The translations under genes were made by a program, and so were the position numbers. Positions 23,198-34,158 of a stretch of DNA of 64,000 nt are shown here, piece by piece (the stretch's first letter is position 1; the number at the start of each line of letters is the position of its first letter). Source of the stretch: Alviniconcha marisindica (lineage: Eukaryota; Mollusca; Gastropoda; Provannidae); assembly GCA_018857735.1 (NCBI GenBank), contig JABMCL010000340.1, forward strand, positions 273,501-337,500, written 5' to 3'. The notes below the pieces were generated by a model. It did not search any database, was not told the origin of the DNA, and saw only the letters and a program-made list of their open reading frames with translations.

Positions 23198-26100
23198 CAC
23201 ACTACAAATACATGCACTACATGAATAAAGATGCAACTTTAAACAAGCACGGAAATACCTTTTTCTCCAGCTGAGACTTGTGTACAGTGATGCCAGCCCC
23301 CGCAGATTCACTGCCATGGTGACCAGGCTGGCTGCTGGCGTCCCCGCTCATGATGATGTGGGCGGCAGCCTTGGGTCGGGTGGCAGCAGGCTGCCTGGCA
23401 GGGCCGGCGCTGGCCACCCGCGGTCCCTTCAGCTTGTTGCTGTCAGCCGATTTGGGTGTGATGGATGCCGCCCTGGCTGAGGCCGGGCGAGGCCGTTGCA
23501 GCGTCGACTTTGTGCTGGAGTCTGGGGGAGGAAGAAAACATTTGTGAAAATGAGACTTTAAAGGAACTAGCTTTCCCAAAACACATCTTGTCCAAGAAGT
23601 CTGGCTTTTGTCCAAAATAAATCTGTGAAAATGAGACTTTAAAGGAACTAGCTTTTCCCAAACACATCTCGTCCAAGAAATCTGGCCTTTCTCCAAAAAT
23701 AAACATTTGTGAAAATGAGACTTTAGAGGAACTAGCTTTCCCAAAACATGTTTTGTCCAAAAAAATCTGTGAAAACGAGACTTTAAAGGAACTAGCTTTT
23801 CCAAAACACATCTTGCCCAAGAAATCTGGCGTTTATCCCAACAACAAAAAATCTCTGAAAATGAGACTTTAAAGGAACTAGCTTTCCCAAAACACATTTT
23901 GTCCATGAAATCTGGCTTTTCACCAAATTGTTTGTGAAAATGAGACTTTAAAGGAACTAGCTTTCCCAAAACACACACATTTTTCCAAGAAATGTGGCCT
24001 TTCTCTAAAAAAAATATGAAAATGAGACTTTAAAGGAGCTAGCTTTCCCAAAACACATTTTGTCCAAGAAGTCTGGCCTTTCTCAAAGAGTTCAGAAATA
24101 AAATAATAAAATCCAGGATGAAAATACCCCACTGATCCGATTCTCATTTCAGAATCCCATTTCCCTCAGTAATGATCAGCAGGTCACTCACTCTACTGTG
24201 GAAAACACAGTCAAATGTCACAGCTGACCTCACAGGACCCACAGACTCTTTGATCATGTTCATCGGGCAACTTCAGCAAGCAAGTTTAATGCCCAATACC
24301 AAAAAGACAGTGCATGAAACACAGGTGAACTACCATGTGATGTTGTGCACAGCCAGTCCTGCTACATGTAACTGTTACTTGTGAAACTCGGCTTAAAAAA
24401 AAGAAGTAAAATCGAGGCAGCATTTTAAAACAAGTTATTGATTTAAGTTCTTAACTCAATCTCTTCTGTCAGACAAAGCACATTCTGAGAAGGATACTTC
24501 CTTTTAAATCCTTCCTGTGGGCTTTCCTCCTCTTGTCTGGTCTCTTTGGTTTTACACTGGTTTCACAGAACTTTCTTTACAATCTTCCAAGTTCTCCCAA
24601 AACAAATTTCTGTCGTAAAGAAACAACAACAATCTGTTGATGGACCAAGTCACCTGCTATGCACCTGCTATCAATGCCGTATCAATGCTCTATGAGTGGA
24701 TAATAAGTGAGTTTGAAATTGAAGATATGGAATACTGGAATTGAAGGCATGCAACATTTATCGGTTTTCAACCTTAAAAGGCCAACTGAAATGCATGTGA
24801 CTGTGAAGACTGTATTATTTATCACTTACCTTTTATGGCAGGTGTTCTTTATGTGTTATACCTCCTTCTGTTTTTAATGTGTCTAACTTAATTCAACTAC
24901 ACTAATGTGTCAGAGCTAGTGTGAGCGGGAAAACAATTCCATTCAACTGTTATGATTGCAATGGACAATAAAGTATTTTTGAATTTGAATTGAATTGAAT
25001 CAGTGTAGGAATTTTTGCACAACCAACCTGTAGCTTTTCCATCCCCAGAGCCCCCTGTCCTGGCCACGGTGGTGGAGGCGGCAGCAGTGACATCAGTCAT
25101 GCTGTCTGCACTGTCTGTGTCCTCGTCAACTTCATCACCATAGCACAAATCCGCGAAGCGCACACCTTTCTTCTTCACCTTTAACAACGCAAAGAACGCA
25201 ATGAGTGAGGGTGAAAGAAGTGCAGGCAGAATCGTTCAGGATTACAATTCCCTGAAACCCTACTGTAGTTTGAACACTTTACTCTCTTCCCCCCACTCCC
25301 CCCACCTTCTTTTTGGTACAAATGAATCTTTCAAAACATCACCCCTGCTGGAAAGGGAGTATACATACATGTATAAAATATATGATTTTTGGTCATTTAC
25401 ACACATTTAACCCATTCCCTGCTGTCAAGACATAACAAGGTGTCCGCAGTGAAACGCTTCCCATTTGCCTTTCTCATCACATCCTCTTGCTTGTATTCCA
25501 ACGGGGAACTCACTTCTCAAATAGTGCATTTTTGGTTGGTTTAATTTGATATCTCTGGCACCATTCTTGAAAGAGTGTTTCACTGGCAGGAAAACATCCT
25601 TGGCAGTGAAAGGGTTAAGCAAAAACAAATAATAGAGCACTCAAATGGAACACAAATGTGCAGTAAAAAAGATAGTGGCAGTATATGCCAGACAACAAAA
25701 CAAACATACAGTAGTGGTTATATATTCTCAGGTACAAATAAGCATGTATCTGTTTTCTAATACAGTCAATTACACTAAGCCAAACGTTGGCATGCTGCAT
25801 ACTTTTTCGATGACCCAAACATTCAGTCCCAGATAACACCACCATTTACCTGACATACCTTCTTTTTTTTAAATTCTGCGTTGTGCTGAAGGTGTTTCTT
25901 GGCAATTTCCACACTGTCATGCACGTTGAACTTGGTCTGCCCTCCTGCCATTGGTTTGGGTGTCGCATCTTTGTTTGCTCTCTTTAAAATGCCTCGCACT
26001 TCCCTGTGGGCCTCTGTTGGGTCTTCAACAACCGTTATTTTCTGCTCATAGTGGGCATTTTCTGGCTGGCTGGAGTCCATGATTGTCAGTCTACCATTGA

Positions 26101-29100
26101 CGAGGCCCAGCGTGCCTTGCGTGATGCTCCCGCCTCGGTGCTGCTGGTGTGTTGACCCGCCATGTTCCCTCACTGACCCTGTGTGACCATGACCTGAATT
26201 CTGATGGTCCAGAAAGTGCGCGTGACCCTGCTGCCTGTTGTCTGATGAGTGCGGGTGACCTTGAAACGAGGGCGTGGATGTTCCAAACTTGAGGCCGGTG
26301 GCGGAGGGGTAGGTGCCAGCTGATGACAGATTGGTTCCGGGTTTCTGTCCCTGGCCTCTGGGAATCTCTGCGTGCGTGCTGGTGCCGGTCTTGGAGGCCG
26401 AGGTGCTGCTGTTGTTGTTGGCCTGCTCTCTGTTGGGAATGCTGTTCAATGTGTGATACACAAACGTCGCCGTGGCTGCGGTGCTGATGCTACGGGAGGT
26501 CTGAGGATGCAGGTTGGTAGCCATCACGCGGTCTGCCACAATGCTGGCTGAGTAGCTGGAGTTACCGCTGTTGCTTGCCTGCTTATCCAAATGTTCATTA
26601 GCAGGAGCACAGCTCTGGTCCGGCTCACTTTCCACCGGGGGAGGGGAGGACCAGGCATAGATGTGAGCCTTGGGCCGTTCGCCAGGCGGCTCATCCTGAG
26701 TCAGCGCCGAAGTCAGCGGCTGCGAGGTAGGGGGGTTGTCGGGCATGCCGTTCCTCTGCTGAACATTCTTTTCGACACAGTTGGTGTTATCGTTGGCATG
26801 TTTGGACCCTGTGCCAAGCCCACTGTGGGTTGGAGGATTCTCAAATTTCCGATGCGCCAACAGCTGACTGTTGTACTGCAAGGTTGGTGGCGGGCGTTTG
26901 ATTGGTTGAGTGGAGGCTGGGGAGGGCTGTTGGGGCAGCCGCAGCGCCGTTCCCACAGTTACGCGCCTCTCTGGGCTCGACTGGCTGGCGTCTAAAGAGT
27001 CTGGGTAGTAGCTCAAGTTACCCTGAATGACTGGGGTGCTCGATGGAGGAGTGCCAGATGGAGGCGTGTAGTACCCTTGAGGGATAGGGCCGATGACGTG
27101 ACTGTTGCTTGTCACACCCATAACTGGGGCATGGTCACCCTGGTTCTGCCCACCTGTGTGTCTCTGAGGGTCGTGCTGTTCCCTCGACACAGGGACTTTT
27201 GCAGACAGCGGTCGTGGGGCCCGTTCCTGGGGTGGGGAATACCCTGCTTCCATTCCGAACTGCCTCGCGTGCCCGTTCAACGCATTGTCCCCACAACCCA
27301 GATCATTCAGCATTTGACGAGTGTCCCTCTGCTGCTCAGCCATCCGGCTGGACTCCTTCAGAGCCTGGTGGTCCTGCTGGGAGTTGCACAGCGACAACTT
27401 GTTCTCGTCCTCCTCTTGCTCCAGGCTGTCCAGTGATGAGAGGCTCTCGCTGCGCAGCGGCAGGCTGTCCTCCTCGTTCTCCTCCACGCCCTGCACCTTC
27501 GTGTCAGAGTCAATCTCTCGGCGGATGGCCTGGTTGAAGTCGTGGAGAGACTTCTGCTGCTGCTCCATCAGGAGCTGCTGGTGGTGCTCCAGCTGCTGCT
27601 CAAAGCGACTGCGGCTGCTGGTCATGTTGCGCAGGCTGCGCTCCATCAGCTCCGATCGCATTGACGCATCCAGGGGGCGCCCTGACTGCGGCCGGCTGTG
27701 ATTCTGGCGACCCTCACCCTGGTTAGCGCTGCTGATGCGGCTGGCTCTGATGTATGACCTCTCCAGAGGATCACGTGTGTTCTGCTGCTGGTACATCCGC
27801 TGAATGGCACTGCGGCTCTGTTCATTGGGGCTGCTGGAACTGCCGCGAACTGCATGCAGTGCGTCCTCCAGGTCCATGTGACCTCGTGGGGGGCTGGACC
27901 CATGGCGACGGGGGGAATGGTGGGGGGAATGGCGAGGGCGGGTTCCAACATGGCAGCGCTGGTATTTTTCTGTGGCCTGCTTTTGCTCCTGGTGTCTTTT
28001 GTTCAGGATCTCTTGCCGTCGCTTCTCTTCTCTCGCCGCTTCTTGCTTCCGCTTCTGTGCTGCATACCTGCAATCCAGCAGATCCGTAATATATGTCAAA
28101 GCAGAAATCCTGCAAAACATCAAGACTTTTGTTTTCTGTTTCACAAAACAGCCCCCACCCTCCAACCCCCCTTGAATTTCTTTTTTAATTCTTAAGTCTT
28201 TTTACAGGTGCTTTATGACAATGCAAATTTTACATTGTATTAAACAAGTCACTGCATACATTTGCAAGAAAATCATTAACAAAGATCACATAAAAGCTGT
28301 ACGCAAAATTAATCAACCAACCCAAAACTAAATAAGTGTTGCTCCTTCCAAAAGTCCCATAATCAACAATAACAAAACTCCAAAGAATTGCAGACAGACA
28401 GAGAGAAACAGAAACATACAGACAGTGACAGTTAGAAAAACAGAAACAGAGAGAGGAAGGGACAGACAGACAGACAGACTTACTTCCTTCTCTTGTTTGT
28501 TTCCTGTGATAATCGACGCGCTTTGGCAAGGACATCATTACGCACTGGGTCGTTCAAGGTCTTCAAGGTTTCAATTTGTTCCCTTTCTATGTATTTGTAG
28601 CGTTTTCTGGCCTAGAGTTAAGAAAATACACTAAAGGGAAAAAGATTACTAACAAGAAGACTGTATAAAATTGAGATGCCAACTTAGGAGAGAAAGGAGG
28701 GTGTGAGAGGGACACTCACACACCACACACATACACACACACACGCACACAGATTTATCTATTACAAATACTGCTAGAGTAATAGCAGTGCCTGTAGTTG
28801 TTGCCAAATCAAAGTAAAAACAAAAATGGGAGAGGGGGAAGGAGGAGGAGAAAAAACATGAACAGGATTGACACCAGAAAGTGTGGGCTCATTTTGGTGT
28901 AGTTTGAAATTCAATGTCCATTTAATCATTACTCCATTGGTATCTTGGCATTCAGTCATAATAATTATGTAATAAATGTGCAAATGGAAGTGGCACAACT
29001 GATAATTTTACTTTTATATTATCTTAAACAGAGATATTCATTCAGAAACGGTTGTTTAGTGAGCCATCTTGAGGTCAAAATCTCACCCAGAATTCCATAC

Positions 29101-29498
29101 ATTTGATACATTTCTTTTCTGATCGTTGGAGTGTAGCCAAATAAATCTACGTCAAAATCTGTGGCATTTGGCAGAGAAACAGGGTCAACCTGGTCGCTAA
29201 CACAGTAACACTAACAGTCTAAGTGTTGGCGAAGTAAAAAGACTGGATACTGAAGCTGCTTGACAGATAAACAAAGAAGCAAAGCAGACGTTTTTAATCT
29301 ACCACTCACACTTTCGATATTCCTAAAGTACTGCCAGCACCACGGTGATACTTTACAAATAAATCTGTCAAAATTAAAATTCAATGAACCTTATACATCT
29401 GTCTAAACATGCACTGCTTTTTCAATAATGAGTAAGGAACATAAAATACACTCATTCAAAGGATACGAATAAGCTCCAGCTAACAACCTGCTATCCAT
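17655..29498 (-). CDS. CEP126: CEP126-like centrosomal/ciliary protein (start exon tentative)
   Basis: Eight exons join in consistent phase, in transcript order 28611-28484, 28067-25859, 25178-25028, 23521-23259, 21731-20894, 20450-20301, 19094-19020 and 17770-17655 (TGA): 1309 residues without the first exon. The N-terminal helix is '[18 protein letters not shown]', then '[18 protein letters not shown]', then '[12 protein letters not shown]' and '[10 protein letters not shown]'. This follows human CEP126 (KIAA1377) as I recall it, including the EKFQRAHV and LEEAL motifs. CEP126 organises microtubules at the centrosome and supports cilium formation. The middle is a long disordered Q/S/H-rich stretch. 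Downstream are 'KKGVRFAD', an acidic patch, and a C-terminal helix '[19 protein letters not shown]'. Human CEP126 is about 1117 residues. The ATG at 29498-29496 has a strong GCGCCATGG context, but its donor is unresolved. The last exon (38 codons) rests only on splice phase. Confidence 0.7.
17957..18069. mobile_element. piggyBac-like TTAA MITE (113 bp)
   Basis: TTAA-CCCCTTCAC at the left mirrors GTGAAGGGG-TTAA at the right. TTAA target duplication with CCC...GGG ends is typical of piggyBac-type elements. It lies in the last CEP126 intron and shares ends with elements at 25407 and 37543. It is too short to encode anything. Confidence 0.7.
18171..19019 (-). repeat. 17-copy, 50-bp array repeating the CEP126 splice donor
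   Basis: Units start every 50 bp from 18171 (one is 49 bp). On the minus strand each reads AGGCTGAAAGGTGAGATCC and then about 30 intronic bases. The first ten bases are the last ten coding bases of the exon at 19020-19094, and GTGAGATCC is its donor. The array abuts that exon directly, and most copies differ at only one or two positions. The rest of the intron down to 17771 holds a TTAA MITE and unique sequence. Confidence 0.95.
19135..19425 (-). repeat. LINE/SINE tail remnant with (CA)n
   Basis: AAATCAAGTAAATCTTTATT is the reverse of a common retroposon tail. It is followed by an A run and by (CA)n at 19375-19423. It lies in the CEP126 intron between the exons at 20301 and 19094. Confidence 0.5.
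19850..20165 (+). mobile_element. Dispersed family F1, copy 3
   Basis: Contains GTTGTTCTATACATATTCAT, GCAAAGCCATGTGGTTTTAC, GCAGAAAAGGGAGTTGGCTC and CACAAAATGGCAGCTC in the same order as the other two copies. It sits in a CEP126 intron. Confidence 0.6.
22150..22495. repeat. Compound (CA)n/(CT)n array with ~75-bp higher-order unit
   Basis: Three copies of CACACACATGAATGCATGCA flanked by CTCTCTC and ACAACTTTCTCTC blocks, then pure (CA)n. It is intronic to CEP126. Cys/Val and His/Thr open frames here are meaningless. Confidence 0.9.
22905..23212. repeat. (CA)n microsatellite cluster
   Basis: Interrupted CA repeats with a duplicated CACTCACGCATACACCACAC segment, ending about 50 bp from a CEP126 exon (23259-23521). 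Confidence 0.9.
23535..24095. repeat. 7-copy ~80 bp minisatellite beside a CEP126 acceptor
   Basis: Units contain GAAAATGAGACTTTAAAGGA followed by ACTAGCTTTCCCAAAACACA. The array begins about 15 bp from the acceptor of the exon ending at 23521, on its upstream side in the transcript. It contains no exon bases. Confidence 0.9.
24780..25015 (+). mobile_element. LINE 3' tail remnant
   Basis: TGCAATGGACAATAAAGTAT followed by TTTTGAATTTGAATTGAATTG is a retroposon-type tail with a short terminal repeat. It lies in a CEP126 intron directly beside the exon 25028-25178. Confidence 0.5.
25407..25618. mobile_element. piggyBac-like TTAA MITE (212 bp)
   Basis: TTAA-CCCATTCCCTGCTGTCAAG and CTTGGCAGTGAAAGGG-TTAA are imperfect inverted ends bounded by TTAA. 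It lies in the CEP126 intron between exons 25859-28067 and 25028-25178. Confidence 0.65.
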
Positions 29499-29660
29499 GG
29501 CGCATATTCTGGTCGAATTAGCGACGGTTCCAAATTGGAAGATGAAATGGAAGCTCTTGCTTTGTTTACGTCTTCATGCTAGCTTCTGATGACAACCACT
29601 GTCCGCCATGTTGTTTTAGTTACGATATGCGCAGGAATGTAAAGATTCAGCAACTGCTGC
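29499..29660 (-). promoter_or_regulatory. CEP126 5' leader with uORF and YY1-like ATGGCGG
   Basis: On the minus strand AACATGGCGGACAG at about 29612-29599 resembles a YY1 site near a start of transcription. It opens an 11-codon uORF (29609-29574, TGA) upstream of the tentative CEP126 ATG at 29498. The promoter role is inferred from position only. Confidence 0.35.
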
Positions 29661-30034
29661 GCATTTATAGAGTAGTCTCCCTTGATAAAGATCGTCTGCT
29701 ATTTTGTTCGTTTTCTTCTTTGTTCAGGTCTTGATCTTGATAGTTACGTCGACTTGGGCCATGTCCTGGCATAGATGTCGACGGAAAACTGGTTTCGAAA
29801 AACCCCACTTGTAGCGACGGCTGGCTGCCACTAAAATGCAGAGGGTTTGGATCTTGATCTGGTTTTGCACGTTGCAGGAGCCGCTACTGTTCATTATAAT
29901 TTATATTAGTAGTAGTAATCCGAAGCTGACGGAATTTCACCGAAGACTCGAGCAGTCCCCAACACAGCGTTTCAAAGTTTTTTGACAGTCGCCGCGATTC
30001 AGAAGTCGCTACTTTTTACATCAGCTATTTTGTC

Positions 30035-30088
30035 ATGGCACAAAGGCAACATCCAGTTTTAACTCCGTCGGTTCGCGGTCCTCAAATG
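30035..30088 (+). CDS. Possible first coding exon of a divergent gene
   Basis: ATG in context TTGTCATGGCAC opens 18 codons ('MAQRQHPVLTPSVRGPQM') ending at a donor ATG|GTATGA in phase 0. It lies about 0.5 kb from the presumed CEP126 start, on the opposite strand. I found no downstream partner exon before 35 kb, and the peptide matches nothing I know. It may be chance. Confidence 0.2.
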
Positions 30089-31419
30089 GTATGAGAATGT
30101 GTGTGTGTATGTGTGTGTGTGGCTGGGTGGGTGGGTCGGTGCGTGGGAGCGCGCGCGCATTGGCATAATACGCAATGCACTGATAATTATCTGGATATGC
30201 CAATGTAGTTAAATATACTTCAAGTTCACACACACACAAACCCATACACATGCATGTGCATGCACACACACACATTTTTGTTTGTGGGTCATATCACCAA
30301 AAACAGAGGTTCTGTATGTGGGATTTTTCAGTTTTTGAAGGTTATTGAAATGTATATAACGGCACAGGCTGTGAATTATGAACAGTACATTAAGGTTTCT
30401 AATACTAAATAGTAAACATGTATGTGTACTTGCTTATCTTGATATATCAGTTGAATTACACTTTAACAACAACAAAAAATCTCTCATTTTTGTAATGTTG
30501 TAATGTCAAAGGAAAATAAACCTTTCCCTTAACTAGGCTATTGTCCTGGAGGTGGGGGGTGGGGGGGACTAGAAGAAGGAAAGAATTACAAAGTGAAAGC
30601 ACTGGATATGAAGATGTGGAAGAGGAAGACTTTTAAGTAGCTTTGGACCTGTGGTGTAAAACAAAACAAAACCGGACAGAAAGAAATAATTACAGAAAAT
30701 GTGGAAAACTAAAGTAAAAAATAAAAATAAAAAGGACACACGAAAAGACACAAAGCGGGTAGAGTGAAAACAGAAATGAACTAGCTGAGGCTAACAGGGC
30801 AAACAACCTTTCCTTTCTGTAGTAACCCCTTAAAGTGTTCATAATCCTAAAGTTGAAAAAGATCACTCTCATTGTATAATTTCCTTTATAATCCCCCCTC
30901 TGTCCCCCAACTCACTCCAAATGTTTTGTTTTACAGCACTGAATGGCTAAGCCATTGTACTGTTTACAAGAATTGCACCTAAGTTTTATGGGTTTTAACA
31001 ATGGCCCAAGCAGAATTGCTTTAAACTTTTTAAAGTCTGTTTTAGAGATACTGAAGATAGCCAGTGAGAAAATATAGAGAGGCAACAGCCAAACTTGTAC
31101 AGAACAAAAGCAAATACTGAGAATCACAATAATATTAGAAATCATGTGATTTATTGTTCTGACTATTATCATCATCATCATTGTGCACACAATCATTATC
31201 ACTGTCACAAGAATGAATTGATTTCAGTTTAATGCAAAGTTGACATAAACAGAGGAGACAGCAACAACACAACTACAATGTGAAACAAAATTCAATCAAG
31301 ATCTGTAACACGTCATGCTGGCTCTGTGTTGTGTCCATACCAAGGCAAATCCAGCTCAGCTGTATTCGTTCAGTTCAGGGTGGTATCTACACCTCCAGGA
31401 AAGTCCATACGCGCTCCAT

Positions 31420-31612
31420 CCTATTTCTCAGAAGTTTCTCCAGTGTTGTACTTGAAACAGTTCCAGTACTGCTTTCGACGGCTTTTGCACTTTCTCACAC
31501 TTTGGCCCCAACATCTGGAACAATCTCCCCCAAGACATCAGGCACTCTGCTACTCTCTCTTCCTTCAAAAGTAAACTAAAGACATTTCTCTTCTCAGAAT
31601 ATTTCAGTTAAG
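31420..31612 (+). mobile_element. LINE ORF2 C-terminal relic
   Basis: The frame ending at TAA 31610-31612 reads 'FGPNIWNNLPQDIRHSATLS' then 'SFKSKLKTFLF', the typical extreme C-terminus of a non-LTR reverse transcriptase. Upstream the frame is broken. It is followed at 31646 by (TG)n. A second relic with the same layout lies at 35470-35575. Confidence 0.7.
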
Positions 31613-31645
31613 CAACATTGTCCTTCACCTCTATCAGTCTGTACA

Positions 31646-31709
<64 letters not shown>
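31646..31709 (+). repeat. (TG)n microsatellite
   Basis: Uninterrupted TG run of about 60 bp just after the LINE relic. Confidence 0.95.
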
Positions 31710-31710
<1 letters not shown>

Positions 31711-32399
31711 TGTGTGCACCTTGCATATAGTTATGCTTGAACCCTTGTTGATGTCTACAGGGCACAAATTTAAATTTAACCTGACTGAACTTGGCACATT
31801 ACCATTTGACATTTTAGTGACAGCAGCAAAGAGAATGTAAAATATAATTCTTGCTTTAAAAAAAAAAAAAAATCAGGAGAAAACAACAAGTAATCCATGT
31901 TTGAAATATAACAGATTAAACAGGACACCAAGAACAAAACAAAGCATCTATCACAGAAAGAAAAGCATCAGTTGCAGATTTCAACACTCTTCCCAGGAAA
32001 TAAAGTCACAGAAGTCTGTTTTCCCTGTAAACCGAAATAAATCAACAAATTACAACAGTGAATCAAAACATAAAGAATCACTGAAGCAGGAGTTCAAATT
32101 TTAAATATTGCATATTAAAGGATTCTTCAGTTAAGATTCTACATTTTATTAATCAAATACCTAAACAAACCACACATTTTAATTAGGCAAAACAGTGGAA
32201 ATTAAATCATAAATAATATATCTTAAATTTGTTATTCAAAATCAGAGCACAGATGTACACAACTATTGTCCACATGAAAACAACACTGAAAATAATACAT
32301 CTTCTACAGTGAAAGTGTAAAGTACTTTACATGTTCGTTCTCTCTCTCTTGTTCATAAGAATAAGCTGAGTTATTCTTCCTGTAAACTCTCAATCCTTC

Positions 32400-32930
32400 A
32401 GTAAAAGTTCTCTTTCCCTTTGCCCCCCCCCCCCCCCCCCCCCAACTCTCTCTAGATTCTAGATTGTAAGAGTAGACTCTTGCCTAGCATCTCAGTTCGT
32501 TGGGTAATAGCCTCCCCTTGTCCCCCCCCCCCCCCCCTCCATCCAGATCGATTGAATAGGCTATTATAGGCCTAACATCTCAATCCTTGGGTAATAGTCC
32601 TCCCCCCCCCCCCCCCCCCCCACTAGATTGTAAGAGCAGACTATAGCCTAACATCTCAATCCTTGGATAATGGTTCTCACCCCCCCCCCCCCCCCCACCA
32701 AACTAGATTGTAAGGCAGGCTATAGCCTAACATCTCAATCCTTGGATAACAGTTACCCCCCCCCCCCCCCCCCCCCGCCCCAGATTGTAGGAGCAGGCTA
32801 TTGCTTAACATCTCAATCCTTGTGTAATTATATAATTCTCTCCCTCCCTTATCTCTTTGTGTAGACTGTAAGAATAGGCTATTGCCTAAAATCGCAATCC
32901 TCGGGTAGTCTTCCCCCCCCCCCAACACAC
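32400..32930 (+). repeat. ~110 bp tandem repeat punctuated by six poly(C) tracts
   Basis: Each unit has TAACATCTCAATCCTTGG, GTAATAG-like sequence, a C run of about 11-24 and then AGATTGTAAGAGCAGGCTAT. C runs lie near 32421, 32522, 32601, 32681, 32757 and 32913. It is intergenic between CEP126 and HACE1. Confidence 0.85.
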
Positions 32931-33060
32931 ATGCATGCACGCACACATGCATGCACACACACACACACAGATGGTGGGGCAAAGACTTGACTGTACAAGA
33001 GGAAGGATTTCAAGCCAAAACTAACTTTCTATCCAAAAATAAAATCTGAAACAACGATGA

Positions 33061-33372
33061 CTGCTAGCATTCTAAAACAAGATCCAAACACATAAAAGGT
33101 TAAGAGGAATGCTAATATGACAATATAAAACATGCGCATTTTGGGGGTAAGCCCCTTTTTCAAGTGACAAAATGACAGTTAAACAGCATGCCAACATTCT
33201 TCCAGATAGCTGGAACACTCACAGCCGAAGCTGGATAAGTATTTTTAAATTTTCCACCATTTCACTGTTGTTTTGTTGCTTGAAAAAGGGGCTTACCCTG
33301 AACATTTGCACACTTTGTATCGTTATATTAAATTAGCAGTCTTTTTAACCTTTTATGTGCTTGGATCTAACT
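33061..33372. mobile_element. Foldback (inverted-arm) element, ~290 bp
   Basis: The left arm, from GATCCAAACACATAAAAGGT at 33081 through GGGTAAGCCCCTTTTTCAAG, is mirrored by CTTGAAAAAGGGGCTTACCC at about 33280 through ACCTTTTATGTGCTTGGATC at 33367. Arms are about 90-105 bp with a spacer of about 70-100 bp. Single-arm relatives occur at 502, 42120-42450, 48210, 60830 and 62400. No coding capacity. Confidence 0.75.
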
Positions 33373-34101
33373 TTCTACCAAGATGTCAATGCAGTTTTGT
33401 CTTGGAGTAACTGGTCAACAGACTGGTACATGTGTTGAATTTTAGGAACATTTTGTGTTTCTGCTATTTTTGCATTAGCATTGAGGAAAGGTGGAAAGAA
33501 AATGTTACAATTGTGCCACTTAAGAGTAACAATGATATTTTAGTTTTCTGGACAGTCAACTGGATCCTTGTAATTAACCGCATATTGCACACGTGTATAA
33601 CATATAACTGTCTACAACATGAATACTCTGGAATTCAGATATTGCATTGTAAACCAACTACTCTGATGACCTCTGTTTACAAGCATATAAAGGCAATACA
33701 TAAACAGGCACATGATAAGATTTTTTTCTTCTCTAGAATGTTCATGAGTTTAAGTGAATGATCAGTCAGATGCTTCTAGCTGCCAATGGACATACCACCA
33801 TGAGAAAATTTCAGTAAATATGCATCTTGGTTGTCAGTCATAAACCTGCCCATCAGTAGCATAATACAACTACAAAAATGTCATTTTTACATTTAAATTA
33901 ACAACAGTGAGAGCAGCCAAAATACACATCTGCTTTACAAACAATATCTTGTCAGTTCAAAACTAGAAAAATATGTTGCTTATAAATTATTATTGCAATA
34001 GTGATAATACTAGACACATATTGCACGACATTCATGTGAGAGCAACATCTAAAAACAAACAAAAAACTGCCATGGATGGGAACCACACACATACATATGC
34101 A

Positions 34102-34158
<57 letters not shown>

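Noticed and set aside
23443..24147. Minus-strand open frames with repeated '[12 protein letters not shown]'
   Set aside because: They are frames across the ~80-bp array in a CEP126 intron; only the part overlapping 23259-23521 is real coding sequence.
26591..28195. Several plus-strand open frames of 100-130 residues
   Set aside because: They lie antisense to the long CEP126 exon and show no family features; they are shadows of the real exon.
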